In this document: positions 1 to 11,400 of the stretch, piece after piece
Numbering within the stretch: position 1 is the first letter of the stretch
How the letters are laid out: each line of letters begins with the position of its first letter
Assembly: GCA_003996215.1 (NCBI GenBank)
Contig: QJPP01001590.1
Coordinates: 1 to 64,000, forward strand
Direction: 5' to 3'
Length of the DNA stretch: 64,000 bases
Source: Jaltomata sinuosa
Taxonomy: Eukaryota; Streptophyta; Magnoliopsida; Solanales; Solanaceae
Program-made: the position numbers and the translations under genes
The notes under the pieces: generated by a model
Seen by the model: the letters and a program-made list of their open reading frames with translations, nothing else
Database searches by the model: none
What the model was told of the DNA's origin: nothing

Positions 1-430
1 AAATCAACTTCCTAGCTCGAAGGAAAGAGATGATCCCAGATGGTGCATGGCTAACAGAACCCTGCCACACAACCGGGGATACACCGGGCACAACTATGGT
101 AATGGTCTTGGCATAACAATCCAAAACCACACGGTGAGGGAATAACCAGTCCATGCCTAGTATCACATCAAAATCTAGCATATCAAGAATCATCAAATAA
201 CCCAAAGTCTCTGAATTACCAATAGATAGAATACAAGATCTCACAATCCGATCCACTACTAAAGAATCTCCTACTGGGGTCCAAACAGAAACAGGAACAT
301 ATAATGGCTCACTAGCCAACCCCAAACAAGGCACAAAGTAGGCAGATACATATGAATAAGTGGATCCAGGATCAAATAAAGCCATAGCAGACTGATGGCA
401 CACAGAAATCGTACCTGTAATCACAGCATC
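1..430 (-). pseudogene. A1 retropepsin / start of pol, partial
   Basis: The reverse complement encodes the aspartic protease that would process the Gag-Pol polyprotein. The active-site motif DPGSTYSYVS is readable near 340-385, following a segment like the gag-protease linker of A2. Further left, at 1-200, the DNA matches the A2 segment at 49020-49200 base for base over long runs, so it continues towards reverse transcriptase. Unlike A2, the catalytic Asp-Pro-Gly is intact here. The frame is not open over the whole stretch and the gene is cut by the window edge. Confidence 0.7.
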
Positions 431-1949
431 TAAGGCCTCTGCCTCTGGTCTCCTAGGGATTGCGTAAAACTGACGACGACCTCCACCTGCCCGACCGCCA
501 TCCCTACTACCTGCTCTACCGCGTGGAGCACCACCTCTCCCCTGACGACCACCCCCTCTAGCCGGAGGCTGAACTGCTCATAAAGGCTCGGCCAGCTGAA
601 CTGTACCCTGCTGAGGGCAATCTCTAGCAAAATGACCAATCGCACCACAAGTAAAACAAGCCCCTGACGGCCTACTCAGTCGAGATGAACCAGCAGATCC
701 CGTATGACCACCACGACCTGATGCCTTAGAAACTGTACCTCTCGAAGACTAGCCGCTATAGCCCTGATGGCTGCTCTGACCCGGCTTGAACTGGGTACTA
801 CTGAAAGTCTGAAGGGAAGCCTGAATCGGTCGGCTAGACTGACCCTGTTGCTGTTGTGGCTGATAACTCCGGCTCCACTGGCCAGGACCTCTACCACCAT
901 ATCTGGAACCACTGTAGACACCCTGATGCCGAGGCCTCTTATCTCTGGACCCCTGATCATGTCGCTGTAAGTCCTCCACAGAGCAGGCATAGTCTATGAT
1001 AGCCTGAAATGACCGACCACTAGTGACCAATATCTTAGCTGGCTGCCTGATCTTTGGCCTCAAACCCCATACAAATCTGCGAATCATATCTGCCTCGGTA
1101 GGAATGATCATAGCTCCGAATGGTGCTAGCTGATGAAAATGAGTCTCATACTCTGAGACAGTCGTAGATCCCTGCATAAGGTGAGTAAACTGCTCCCTTG
1201 CGACGCTCACAGATCACTCTGAGGTAGGAACTTGGCCATAAAGGCCTCATAAAACTCAAACCAGGTCAAAGGAGGTGACGATGGTGGTCTACAAGCAACC
1301 TGAGCCCTCCACCATAACTTCGCTGGGCCCTCCAACTGATAGGTAGTATAACCAACCCTGTGAGTCTCCAACAAACCCAAATGATGCAACATCTCCTCAC
1401 AGGTAGTAATAAAGTAATGTGGATCCTGTCCAGAAGTACCAGCAAACCTCGAAGGTGCTAACCTCAAAAACCTACCCAACGCAAGGGCTTCGCTCTGACC
1501 TCTTGTCATAGCTGGGCGACGGAGCAAGAGGCTGTGCAATGGATGGAACCGAATGACCTCCGCAAAGGGCAGCCAATAGTAGCAGGCTGCCGTCCTGAGC
1601 TCTGTGCACGCGAGGGATGCGCCTTGAGCGGATACTGTGCTACCTCAGAGGCCAGCTCGCCAAATCACACCCAAAGGTCCGTCAAATAGAATCCCCCGAA
1701 TATCTGCGAGAACTCTGACCTGCGTGCTGGAGCTGGCATCCCGAAGTGGGCACTGGAGCTGGTACTTTTGAAGCTGGCGCGGAGCTTTGGCACTGGAGCT
1801 GGTGGACCTGGGCTGCCCCCTATGCCAGTATGCTTCTCGGGCTATTCAACTCCTAGCACTCGTAGCAGGTGCCACTCTGAGGCGTCCTCGACCTTAGCTG
1901 GAGTGGGAGGCTCATATCCGCGTGATGCCGATTATCTCGTACGAACCAT
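430..1949 (-). pseudogene. A1 gag (capsid / nucleocapsid)
   Basis: Structural protein of the retrotransposon particle. The start codon at 1947-1949 is placed by alignment with A2 (MVRTR...), but a stop follows at codon 6. The capsid-like core is open at 1207-1539 (ALGRFLRLAP, FITTCEEMLHHLGL, KLWWRAQ, FYEAFMAKFLP). It continues in another frame at 749-1210 (TVSEYETHFHQLA, FVWGLRPKIR) into a Gln/Ser/Gly-rich tail, so a frameshift lies near 1207. A complete zinc knuckle, CFTCGAIGHFARDCP (CX2CX4HX4C), lies near 615-660. Stops and shifts make it non-functional. Confidence 0.85.
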
Positions 1950-2147
1950 CTGCGGAAGAATGAAGTAGAACAAATGAGATTTCCAGAAACTTCAAGGGTT
2001 CTACGCATGACACAGAAGCAAGGAAAGAGTCAAATTTCCTAAAATATCACTATAGCCTCCCAAAGATTGAGTACGGACGTCTCCGCCCCAATCCGCAGGA
2101 CTCTACTAGACATTGGCTCGTATACCGATGACACTGATGAACCTAGA

Positions 2148-2159
2148 GCTCTGATACCA
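2148..2159 (-). other. A1 primer binding site (tRNA-iMet)
   Basis: The minus strand reads TGGTATCAGAGC, complementary to the 3' end of plant initiator tRNA-Met. It sits three bases from the LTR edge at 2163. The same spacing recurs in A2 and D, which fixes the minus-strand orientation. Confidence 0.85.
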
Positions 2160-3448
2160 AGTTGTCACGACCCGATTTCTCGGTCATGATGGCACCTACA
2201 ACCCCTGGTAAGTGAACCAATCCCCGTAGCCCAGGACAGTTAGTAATGGGCTACTATCTAACAAATAAGGGAACAAGACAAAGAGAATAGATAACAGGGA
2301 TATATATATATATACATATGCGGAAACTAAAATAAACCCCAAGACCTGGTACCATAGTATAGAGCCAAAACTACATACATGGAGTGCAAATGATCCAAAA
2401 TAATATATCCAGATGTCTCTGAATAGTAATAGAGTACATGAAGCAAAAGATAAACTAAAGCTAAGCTCCGATCGCCAAGAGCTCACCCTCAGTCTGAAGT
2501 AGTCCCCAACAGATCTCCAAGCACGAATCACAGCGATCTAACTGTGATGGCCCACGCTAGGATCTACACCCAAAGATGCAGGGGGTAGGGTGAACACCAA
2601 ATGCGAATCATAAGGTACCCAGTAGGTATCATAGGCCGACTGGTCACATATAAGATAAAAGCGTAGTAACAGACAGAATAGGAGCAAGCAGTCAAAGACA
2701 TCAACGAAAGGTACACAGGAACTAGCCCAGAGGGAAATCAACAGAACCACATGTGAGGCCAGTAAGCAGAATATACACACCATAGGCACAGGTGGAAGTA
2801 AGAAGTAACGCACCTGGGGTCCTTGCAATAACAGTGTATACATAATAAGTTTACGAAATGGATGGTATACCGGTAACCTCAAGTATAAGAAGAGGGAAAG
2901 AGTAATGATAGGCATGCTCAGATACATGAATCAAACTCAACTAATCATATCAATCTCAAGTCCAAAAACTAACAGTCTAGCAGTAAACAATTTCATACTT
3001 AACCGTAACAGGAAACAATTCTGTAAGTAAATAGCAAGAGTCTACCTACAATCCCCCGGCCGCCCATACAACCGAGGAACACAAAAAAGTGAAAACAAAC
3101 CCTCCGGTATCCCATACTACCGGAGCGTACAATCAACAAACAACAAACAAGGGTGGAGCCTCAAATAATGAATGATATGATGCATGAAGATCTCAGGTGA
3201 AATGGTATCCCTATATGTACCTCCTCCGGTGCCGATCCGGCCCAGAAGGTAGATTCCATGGAAGGACATTGCCCGTATACCTCTACTCCACCATATACCC
3301 TTCCTCCGGCACACGCAGCCCGCAGCCCCTGGCCCGGATGGCAAGGTCCATGGAGGTTCCTAACCCCATAGTAAAACTCAATATCAAAATATGTGGTCCG
3401 AAAGCAAGTTCGGGTTCAAGATAGAGACCCAGTCTCGAATATGCATGC

Positions 3449-4943
3449 CCAGATCATAGGCTATTTAATTTCCTGTTTTATTCGTAAAAAACTGATAAGA
3501 CTAGGAAAATTAATGGTGGAAAGGCCCGAGAAAAGGGTGGGATGATCATGGGTGGCCTGGGGTTTGGGGATTTGGTATAATCCGGGTAATGTAAAGGCTT
3601 GTATGTTAATTGTATGCATTATGTGTTATTTTTAGACCAAGAACGTGAGAGGAATCAGAAACACGGGAAAGCTCGGGTTGAATAGAGCTTGGAGCATTCG
3701 AGGTAGGTGATGGCTTTCGTATTTCTACGAATATGTATATTCATTGTACTCATTGTCTAAGTAATTGTGTGCATTATATTTCTTAGGGATTTGTGTGGAA
3801 TGTCTAAGTTCGGTTTACAGTCTATGTTTGAATGGTTTTTACTTGTTGGTTTTACAAGGGGTGTGCATTCATTCTATTGACTGTTGTTGTTGACATTTGG
3901 TTGGCTCGGGTACCACTCTTGGTACGGGTATAACACATGGTTGGCACGGGTATAACACATGGTTGGCACGGGTACCACGCCTGGTATGGGTATAACATTC
4001 GGTTGGCACGGGTACCACGCCTTGTACGGGTTTACTTTATTACATCTTGCACTCTTTCATTGATTATTGTATTGCATTGGTTGATATTGGTTCCGTGAGA
4101 GGATCAGGTTGTTTTACTGAATGTGATACTTGATATTGGTTCCGTGAGGGGACTGGGTTGTTATTGAAAAGTTCTACTGACTGGTGGTCCTTGAGTGGCC
4201 GGGAAACTATTGTATGATTGTTGAATTGGTCTTGGTTTAGGCCGGGTAAATCATTACTTGTGGTATTTATCTGGAGGGGATTCCAGGGTGGGTCCGGGAT
4301 ATATGGTAAGGTGTGGTTATGGATATTCTTGTTAGTGGAATGGAACTGTAAGAGATGGATTCATGCAGTAAGAAGCTAGGTAGAGACCTGTAGTCTAGAG
4401 ATGCCTGTGATATTGTTGCATGTTTGCCATACTTGTTACTGGATTTTGTGTACTATTTATATACTGTGTTCTTGAATACTGGCTGATGATCCTACCAGTA
4501 CACAGTGGTGGTGTACTGAACTACACTTTTCTTTCTTTTGGCGAGTAAAGGAAATCTTCAAGCGGCTGAGACGAGACCTCAGATTTAGCACCGGCGATTC
4601 CGATCATCAAGGGTGAGCTAGTGATTCGAGCTACCTTGGGATTATCTCTAGAGTTTTAATCCATTTGTTCGGACTTAAAAACTATTCTTATTTTGTTTGG
4701 AGTTACATCCCCGTACTCTAGATTTTGTATTGATGTTTGGTACGATGACTTTCAATTCCTAGGTGGGAAATTTCTGCAGTTTGTTATTAATGATAAGTTT
4801 TTGATTAGTGATCTTATTTCTATTGCTAGTTTTCATTTATGCTTGCTGGTTTTAGGCTGTTAGTCTAGGTAAGGGTGGAACTCTATTGTCTTGCTCATCT
4901 GGGGGTTGGGTGGGTGCCACTCACGATAGGTTGGGTCATGACA
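3449..4943 (+). mobile_element. B': 3' part of an LTR of family B
   Basis: This stretch is the reverse complement of the right part of solo LTR B. It starts within the family sequence (GATCATAGG...TTTAATTTCCTG, matching about 21085-21115 reversed) and runs to the intact LTR end GGGTTGGGTCATGACA-type at 4943. The first roughly 800 bp of the family LTR, including its promoter region, are absent. It carries the family minisatellite at 3898-4030. It has no coding capacity. Confidence 0.75.
3898..4030 (+). repeat. About 40-bp minisatellite in LTR family B'
   Basis: Imperfect tandem copies of a unit built on GGTTGGCACGGGTACCACG followed by CCTGGTATGGGTATAACA. There are three long copies and one shortened copy. 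The same unit appears reversed in solo LTR B (20527-20678) and both LTRs of C. Confidence 0.85.
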
Positions 4944-5526
4944 ATTAGAGTGGAAACGACATTACGGACTCAGCAGAATAGATGAAGCTCCCATACGAGG
5001 TCATCTCGGAGAAATGTTGACCCAAGTCAACACTTATCACAACCAATCGAACACCCAAAGTAAGCCCGGCTCACCCGGGGCTAGAACCAACCACATACCT
5101 AACCCAAACTTGGCATTCTGGATCTAACGGCATTGACGGAATTTCCATCTGAGGCCGTGTTCTCCGAATATTGACCAAAGTCAACCAAACCAGCCCAACT
5201 GTCCTGAAAACACAGAATGAGAGAGAATTCCAAGCTGAAAAGCTCCCGGATCATAACCAAAGATCTCTCTGGACCAAAGTTTACGCTTCGGAGCTAATGA
5301 AATTGTCGGAATTCGATTTCAAGCACATTCACCCAGAATGTTGACTAAAGTCAATGATTTCAAAAGTTAAAAGCTCTAAAATAAGGAATGGCCAAAAAGA
5401 CCAAGCAAATGGCTCAGGCATCGAACTACCGGTCCCAGCAAGCCATTAATGACTTGGGTCCGCTACAGGTAAGCTCTAACGCTACAAAAAGGTGAAAACG
5501 TGTAAATGACCAGGAGGGTCATTAAA

Positions 5527-5860
5527 GAACGTCTCATTTGCCGTCATTTTTTTGTAGATTTTTGCGCCAATATTAATTACATATAATTTATATTTATTTT
5601 TTAATAAAAGTGACAAATAGCATTGCAATTATTAAAAAGAATTAAAATAATGACGTTGTCCATCATTTTTTCTTAAATTTTAATCTATTAATACATATAT
5701 AAATATAAATTTTAGAAAATAAATTTATATTTATTTGTATTTTTAAAAAGAGACAAACAACGTGTCTTTGTTAGTCACTTTTTGGTCAAAGACGGTCAAT
5801 CATTAATGAAGAAAAGCGACGGACAAAGCGACGTTGTCCGTCACTTTTCTTAAAAGATAT
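5527..5860. repeat. CACTA-1 left subterminal repeats
   Basis: AT-rich DNA punctuated by variants of GACGTTGTCCRTCRCTTTT and its reverse complement, for example near 5650-5670, 5763-5790 and 5815-5850. In the CACTA superfamily such subterminal motifs bind the element's own transposition proteins. Matching motifs lie at 22430-22810 and in CACTA-2. Confidence 0.75.
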
Positions 5861-6075
5861 AGATCCAGTCGGGTCTTTTCTCCATTTCTCTCTTCTTCTC
5901 TTTTCTTCTCTCCTTCTCTATTCCTCTCCTCCTCCCTAGCAACTCCACCATCCCCACCTCTATCTTCCTCCCCCGCGGTGACCTCCTCTTTATCCATCTT
6001 CCTCCACTGCCGTCACCTCCTCCTCCATCTTCCTCTATCGCCACCGCTGTTCTCCTCCATTGTAGAGGTTAGGGT
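5861..6075 (+). other. Pyrimidine-rich segment of CACTA-1
   Basis: A CT-rich run (TCTCTCTTCTTCTC, then TCCTCCCC and CCACCGC) matching, in reverse, the purine-rich stretch at about 36005-36130 in CACTA-2. An open frame of about 90 codons crosses it (5834-6109) but is only Ser/Leu/Pro low complexity. I see it as a conserved non-coding or former leader segment, not a gene. Confidence 0.6.
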
Positions 6076-6119
6076 TTCTTCCATTTTAATTTTTTTTTCA
6101 ATACTTTAATTCTTGGTTC

Positions 6120-7100
6120 CTATCTTAGTTTATTAGATAACTTTTTACCAAATTATGAACATTGTTATAAACATAATTAGTTTGTGAATATGAATTTTAT
6201 TTTAGGTTGAATTTGAGAACTTTAATTTTAGAATTTTTGTATTTGATTTTAGGTTGAATATATGAACTTGAATTTGTGAATTTGTTAACTTGAATGTGAT
6301 TTGAAGTTGAATTTGAAAACTTTGAACTTGAATTAGGTTCTTGAATTTGTGAACTTGAATTTGATTTAGATTGAATTTGGAAACTTTGAACTTGAATTTG
6401 TGAATGTTTTAGGTTAGTTATTTAATTTGTCAATTACATTGTTTGTTAATTTTTTTAAGCTATTAGTTATCAATTTAGGTTAGTGTTAATTTATTAAATT
6501 AATATTAGTTTGTGAACCTTGAATAATGCTTGCTAGTTTAGGTTAGTCTTGTGAACCTTAGTTTAGGTTAGTCTTGAGAACCTTAATTTAGGTTATGCTT
6601 GCTATTAATTTTGAATTTATGTTAAAATTAGATGTTTTTGCTATTAGTTTTCACTTTAAATCAGTGTTAGTTTTGAATTTGTGAACTTGAATTTAATTTA
6701 GGTTGAATTTGGAAACTTTGAACTTGAATTAGATTCTTGAATTTGTGAATATTTTAGGTTAGTGATTTAATTTGGCAATTACATTATTAGTTGAATTAGG
6801 TTTCTTGAGTTTATTTCATGAAGTTACATTTTTTAACGTTGTTAGTTTTGGATTATAATCTTGAATTAGTTTTCAACTTTAGGTTAGTGTTAGTTTTGAA
6901 TATACGTTAAAGTTAGAATTTTTTGCTATTAGTTTTTATTTTAGGTTAGTGTTAGTTTTGAATTTTTAATTGATTATTATATGAATCTTAGTTTTTGGTT
7001 AATGTTTAATTATTTTTTTGCTTGTATTAGTTTTGAATTTAGGTAATGTTTGATTTTTTTAAGCTATTAGTTATTAATTTGGGTTAGTGTTAGTTTAGGG
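6120..7100. repeat. Degenerate TTGAATTT/GTTAGTTT repeats of CACTA-1
   Basis: AT-rich sequence made of loosely repeated phrases (AACTTTGAACTTGAATT, TTTAGGTTAGTGTTAGTTTTGAAT). One stretch near 6850-6890 is the reverse complement of part of the unit amplified in the CACTA-2 minisatellite. No coding signal was seen. Confidence 0.6.
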
Positions 7101-7455
7101 TTGGGGCACAAGGGTCCTGGTACTATCCAGGTGCGAAGAACCCCGTAGGTGACTGCAATGAGCAAAAATCTCACTCACGGGACTTAACGATGAGCAACCA
7201 CTCGAATGTGAGAGCAAGGGATCACCCAACAACAACAACATACCCAGTGTATTCCCACAGCGTGGGGTCTGGGGAGGGTAGAGTGTACGCAGTCCATACC
7301 ACTACCTCAAAGGGATCACCCAACGAATCAAAAACAAATTAGTGGGGCCATGTCGGTATGACTGAATATGCATTAGAAAGGTCAATCCCTCCCATATGAT
7401 ACCAAAAAACTGGACCAAACTTCTAAACTTCCCACTTCCATAGAACAAAATCATT
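7101..7455. mobile_element. Unidentified insertion within CACTA-1
   Basis: The repetitive phrasing of CACTA-1 (GTTAGTGTTAGTTT) is interrupted near 7101 and resumes near 7450 (CATTGTTAGTTTTTGAACC). The inserted DNA is more GC-rich and contains GGGGCACAAGGGTCCTGG near 7104-7122. It contains a second, smaller insertion (7231-7309). Terminal repeats or a duplication of its own were not found, so its class is unknown; boundaries are approximate. Confidence 0.4.
7231..7309 (-). mobile_element. 5'-truncated non-LTR element tail (RTE-type LINE or SINE)
   Basis: The minus strand reads ...CTACCCTCCCCAGACCCCAC...CACTGGGTATG followed by (TTG)n, which I recognise as a 3' end common in plant genomes and typical of RTE-type LINEs or SINEs borrowing it. 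It is flanked by a perfect 15-bp duplication, AAGGGATCACCCAAC, at 7216-7230 and 7310-7324. That length and the 5' truncation fit target-primed reverse transcription. Only about 79 bp were inserted. LINE versus SINE cannot be decided here. Confidence 0.7.
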
Positions 7456-7536
7456 ACATTGTTAGTTTTTGAACCTTGAATAAAGCTTGGTAGTTTAGGT
7501 TAGTCTTGTGAATCTTAGTTTATGTTAGTCTTGTCA

Positions 7537-8408
7537 GTTATGTGGAAAATTGAGTGTATGTAAGTGTTATTGTTAGGAAAATGAGGAAATTGAAGTTCAA
7601 ATTAAAGTATTAAGAGGTGAAATTAGTGAGTAATTTATGAACATATTATATTAGATAATTTTTTATGGAGAAAAAAATTACTTTCAAAATTTAACCGAAT
7701 TGATAAATTTTTAGTTTAATTAGAACAATGAGAAATTTGGATAAGCTTGTGAAAAAATGTGAATAAGAAGTAACTTGTGAATGTATTTTGGTTTAGTTGG
7801 AATAGTGTGAAAGTTGTGTGAGTTATGTGGTAATTGAGTGTATGTAAGTGTTATTGTTAGAAAAATAGGGATTTGAAGTTCAAATTGAAGTATTAAGAAG
7901 TGAAATTGGCGTAATTTGTGAAGATATTTGTATTAGGTATTTTTCATGGAGAAAAAATATTTTCAAAATTCAACTGGATTGATAAATTTTTATATAGTTA
8001 GAATAATGAGAAATTCGTGTAAGCTTGTGAAAAATAGTGAATGAGAAGTAACTTGTGAATGTGTTTTCGTATAGTTGGAATAGTGTGAAACTTGTGAGAG
8101 TTATGTGGTAATTTGAGTGTATATAAGTGTTATTGCTAGAAAAATAAGAATTTGAAGTTCAAATTGAAGTATTAAGAGGTGAAATTAGTGAGTAATTGTG
8201 AAGATATTGTATTAGGTAATTTTTCATGGAGAAAAATACTTTCAAAACCTAACCGGATTGATAACTTTTTAGTTTACTTGAAATAATGAGAAATTTGTGT
8301 AAGCTTGTTGGAAGTTGTGAATAAGAAGAAAACTGTGAATTTTCTTGTGAATGTGTTTTGGTTTAGTTGGAATAATACGAAAGTTCTGCTAAGTTATGTA
8401 AAATTTTG
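7537..8408. repeat. About 285-bp tandem repeat of CACTA-1
   Basis: Three head-to-tail units beginning GTTATGTGG at 7537, 7822 and 8100, with a fourth beginning at 8393. Periods are 285, 278 and 293 bp. Each unit contains AAATTGAAGTATTAAGA, TTTTTCATGGAGAAAAA and GAGAAGTAACTTGTGAAT. The fourth is cut by solo LTR B and resumes at 21913-22070 in shortened form. Confidence 0.85.
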
Positions 8409-8424
8409 TGTCACGACCCAAACC

Positions 8425-11400
8425 TGTCACGACCCGATTTCTCAAGTCATGATGGCACCTACAATGCCCCAGTAGGCGAACCAATTCCCGTAGCCCAGAA
8501 CGGTTAGTAATGGGCTACTACCTAACAAAAAAGCACCAGCAAGCAAAAATAAGTGAAAGCAAAACTCGAATATAAATACATAAAGGAAACTACACCAACC
8601 CCAAGACTTGGTATCAATAGTACAGAAGCTTCTAATAGAATACAAGTGCTAGTAGTAACAAAATACAACATAAATTGCCTCCGAAAGTACAAGGAGCAAC
8701 AGTACAACAGATGAGATATAGACAAGCCCCGACCGTCAGGCGCTCACCCTAGTCTCAAAGATCCAAAAGCTGCACGAGTCTCCAACGTGATCAACAGCGA
8801 AAGCTCAGCTAATATCTGCACAAAAAAGTGCAGAAGTGTAGTATGAGCACCAAAACCACGGGTACTCAGTAGGTATCATAGGACGACTGAGCGCATATAA
8901 GATATAAAAGCAGTAAGTAACAGATAGCAAGAAAGCAGTCACTAAAGCCATAAGCAAGGCACAAGGAGCTAGCACAGATCATCCATAACCAAGAGCTTCA
9001 AGTAACACATGCTAGCACAGAGATACAATTACACAGAATCACAGGTGAAGGAAAGGAGAACGCACCTGGAGTCCTTGCACAACAATATAAGTAAGTAGAG
9101 AGAGAGTTGAGAAAATAGCGGTATACCGATAACCTCAAGTGGAAGGAAAAGACAGAGAGCAGTCTAACATACTCAAAATGGAATCAACCAGTATAAGGAA
9201 ATCATAACACCAATCCAATCATATGATAGCATAACCAGGGAATCACCTCACAAGTACAACCCTAGGATGAAATAACTAGGCCACAATAACTGAGAGATAC
9301 CACTCAGCTTCCCACAAGAATAGAACCAGCGTCTCACACTCTGCTCAGAAGGCCACACAAAAGTGCCTCAATAAGATAGGACTCCAAATCCCTCTCAATA
9401 ATCAAAAATCCCACAACTAAAGCCTCAACAGGCTAGCCATCACTAATCTTTCAAGAACCGGGTGCAAAGACAAGCTCTAAATAAAGACAGGAGTAAATAT
9501 AGTCTACCTACAGTCCCAATGGCCGCCCATACAACCGAGGAACACAATCAAGTGAAAGCAAACCCTCCGGCATCCCATACTACCGGAGCGTACACTGAAC
9601 ACACAGCAAACAAGGGTGGAATCCAATGCATGATATGATATGATATGATATAAAATAGAACCTCTGTATGTACCTCCTCCGGTGCTAATCGGGCCCAGCA
9701 GGAAGGTTCCATGGAAGGACTCAGCCTATATACCTCTACTCCACCGTATACCCTTCTCTCCGGCGCACGCAGCCCGAAGCCCCAGGCCCGGAACGGCAAG
9801 GTCCATGGAGGTCCCCGACCCCATACTAAAACTCAGTATCAAGACATGTCATCCGGAAGCAAGTCCAGGATCAAGATAGAGACCCAGTCTCAAGTATGCA
9901 TGCCCAGACCCCGTCCAGGACTAAAGTAGTACAAAATGCCTCAAAAACCCTTCCAGGGGTGCCCGGGCGTAACCGGGTCTAAAACTGTAGTAAATCAAGT
10001 CTAGTGCTCCGCCCCGCAGAGACTAGTATCAGTAATAAAATCAAGTCTCGTGCTCTGCCCCGCAGAGACTAGTATCAGTAATAAAATCAAGTCTGGTGCT
10101 CTGCCCCGCAGAGACTAGTACCAGTAATAAAATCAGTGCAAAAACATCCAAAAATCCCCTTTTCTATCATCAACAGTACCAAAAATGGCCCCCCCAAGGC
10201 CATGCAAATTTAGGAAAACTGTCGGTAGTGGCTCACAGCCAAAACTGTAGTAAAACATGCAGGGGAAAACCTTTTTCATGGATGATATGCTTGCACACAA
10301 ATATAAAAGTAGCCCAACGGCTCACAACAATTCCTATCAGCCCTGCACAGGCCAAATAGCTACTCAGCAGACATAACCAGCCTAAAAGGATAATCTCTAT
10401 GTCCAGGACTTGCGGACATTCCCAAATATCCCACCAGCTATGTTCCAGAGTCAATACAAGGCCACACAGGACCATAAAAGTAATATACATTACTACGCGA
10501 ATACTACAAATAACGTATGAAATAGACGTACGAAAGGCGAACAAGGTCTAGGGTACCAACCTATAAAAACCCATCCAAAGATGCTAATTAATGCAGTTAT
10601 AACCTATATACGCAGAGTCTGGATAGGGAAAAACCATAACCTACCTGTCATCCGATGACTAGCTGTGGGAACGGCATCGTCCAGACTCGAACAGCTCCAA
10701 GAAGCTCTGAATCACACAAAACAAATACTTTCAACTGAAGCCCCAAAGGCTTCTCTATGAAGCCTGACCAATCAAGGTAATGGAACAATTTCTATAATCA
10801 ACAAGGCTGCAAGAACGAGCCATAGCCAATTGATAAGGTGTTAATGTCACACTCACGACCAGCCAACTCCAAAGAATAAAAATGAGGCCAATAACAATAA
10901 CAAATGGCAGCTAAATCCAACAACAATACGTTAACCACATCTTCAAGGAGCGACGAGCTCCTGAGGCACTATTTCAAGGCATACTTCACGTTTGTCCAAT
11001 CCAATCACTATCGTATGTGATCCCAAAAAGAATCGCACAATTTACCAATCTCTCCAGAACCTTACCATAACCAAAACACCACAACAATAACCAGACATAA
11101 CAAGATAAAGGGGCTGTCCAAAGCCACATATCCAAAATACCACTTCGGGGCTCAGAAATCCATAAAACAATACTAGAACATATAATAACGAAGGAGGCTC
11201 GTAGGGGAGAGATTTCCTTGACAAAAATATTCAATATCCCAAGATTAACAACCTGCCTCCTTGCAGGAACAACAAACAGATCCAAAATCAACAAGAAACT
11301 ACTACAAGATATCGGCAACAACAACTTTTCATAAATAGAAGCTTAAAATCTTGATCCAACAAATAGATAAGTATACGGGATCCATACCTCACCAAAATAA

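Larger units (their letters stand above)
1..5526 (-). mobile_element. A1: Ty3/gypsy chromovirus, partial, runs off left edge
   Basis: Read on the minus strand, this stretch holds a 5' LTR (2163-5526), a tRNA-iMet primer site, a gag gene and the protease/pol start, in the order expected for a Ty3/gypsy element. The rest of pol and the 3' LTR lie left of the window. It is the same family as the full-length copy A2 (42485-54701), matching through gag, protease and both ends of the LTR. The LTR end abuts CACTA-1 about 125 bp inside where that transposon's tip should be, judged against CACTA-2. A1 therefore probably inserted into CACTA-1. No intact reading frame remains. Confidence 0.85.
2163..5526 (-). 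repeat. A1 5' LTR, interrupted and partly deleted
   Basis: The LTR begins TGTCACGACCC and ends at a decayed terminus (GGGTCATTAAA for the family GGGTCATCACA). The 2163-3448 part matches A2 at 42485-43800 and 51206-52530. The 4944-5526 part matches A2 from about 45404 to 45979. About 1.6 kb of the family LTR between them is missing and is replaced by a fragment of LTR family B. The missing part includes the TATA-like box and palindromic cluster, so this LTR has lost its own core promoter. A short (TA)n run lies near 2292-2310. Confidence 0.8.

Noticed and set aside
676..990. 104-codon minus-strand open frame overlapping gag
   Set aside because: Out-of-frame reading of the gag Gln/Ser/Gly tail; the 749-1210 frame has the gag motifs.
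2148..2159. tRNA-like ends (GCTCTGATACCA and similar) considered as tRNA genes
   Set aside because: Only the 12-17 bases complementary to tRNA 3' ends are present beside LTRs: primer sites, not tRNA genes.
5834..6109. 91-codon plus-strand open frame rich in Ser/Leu/Pro
   Set aside because: Low-complexity CT-rich DNA inside CACTA-1, with its counterpart in CACTA-2 on the opposite strand; no domain.
7101..7230. Possible SINE with pol III A/B boxes
   Set aside because: No convincing A or B box spacing found; left as an unidentified insertion.
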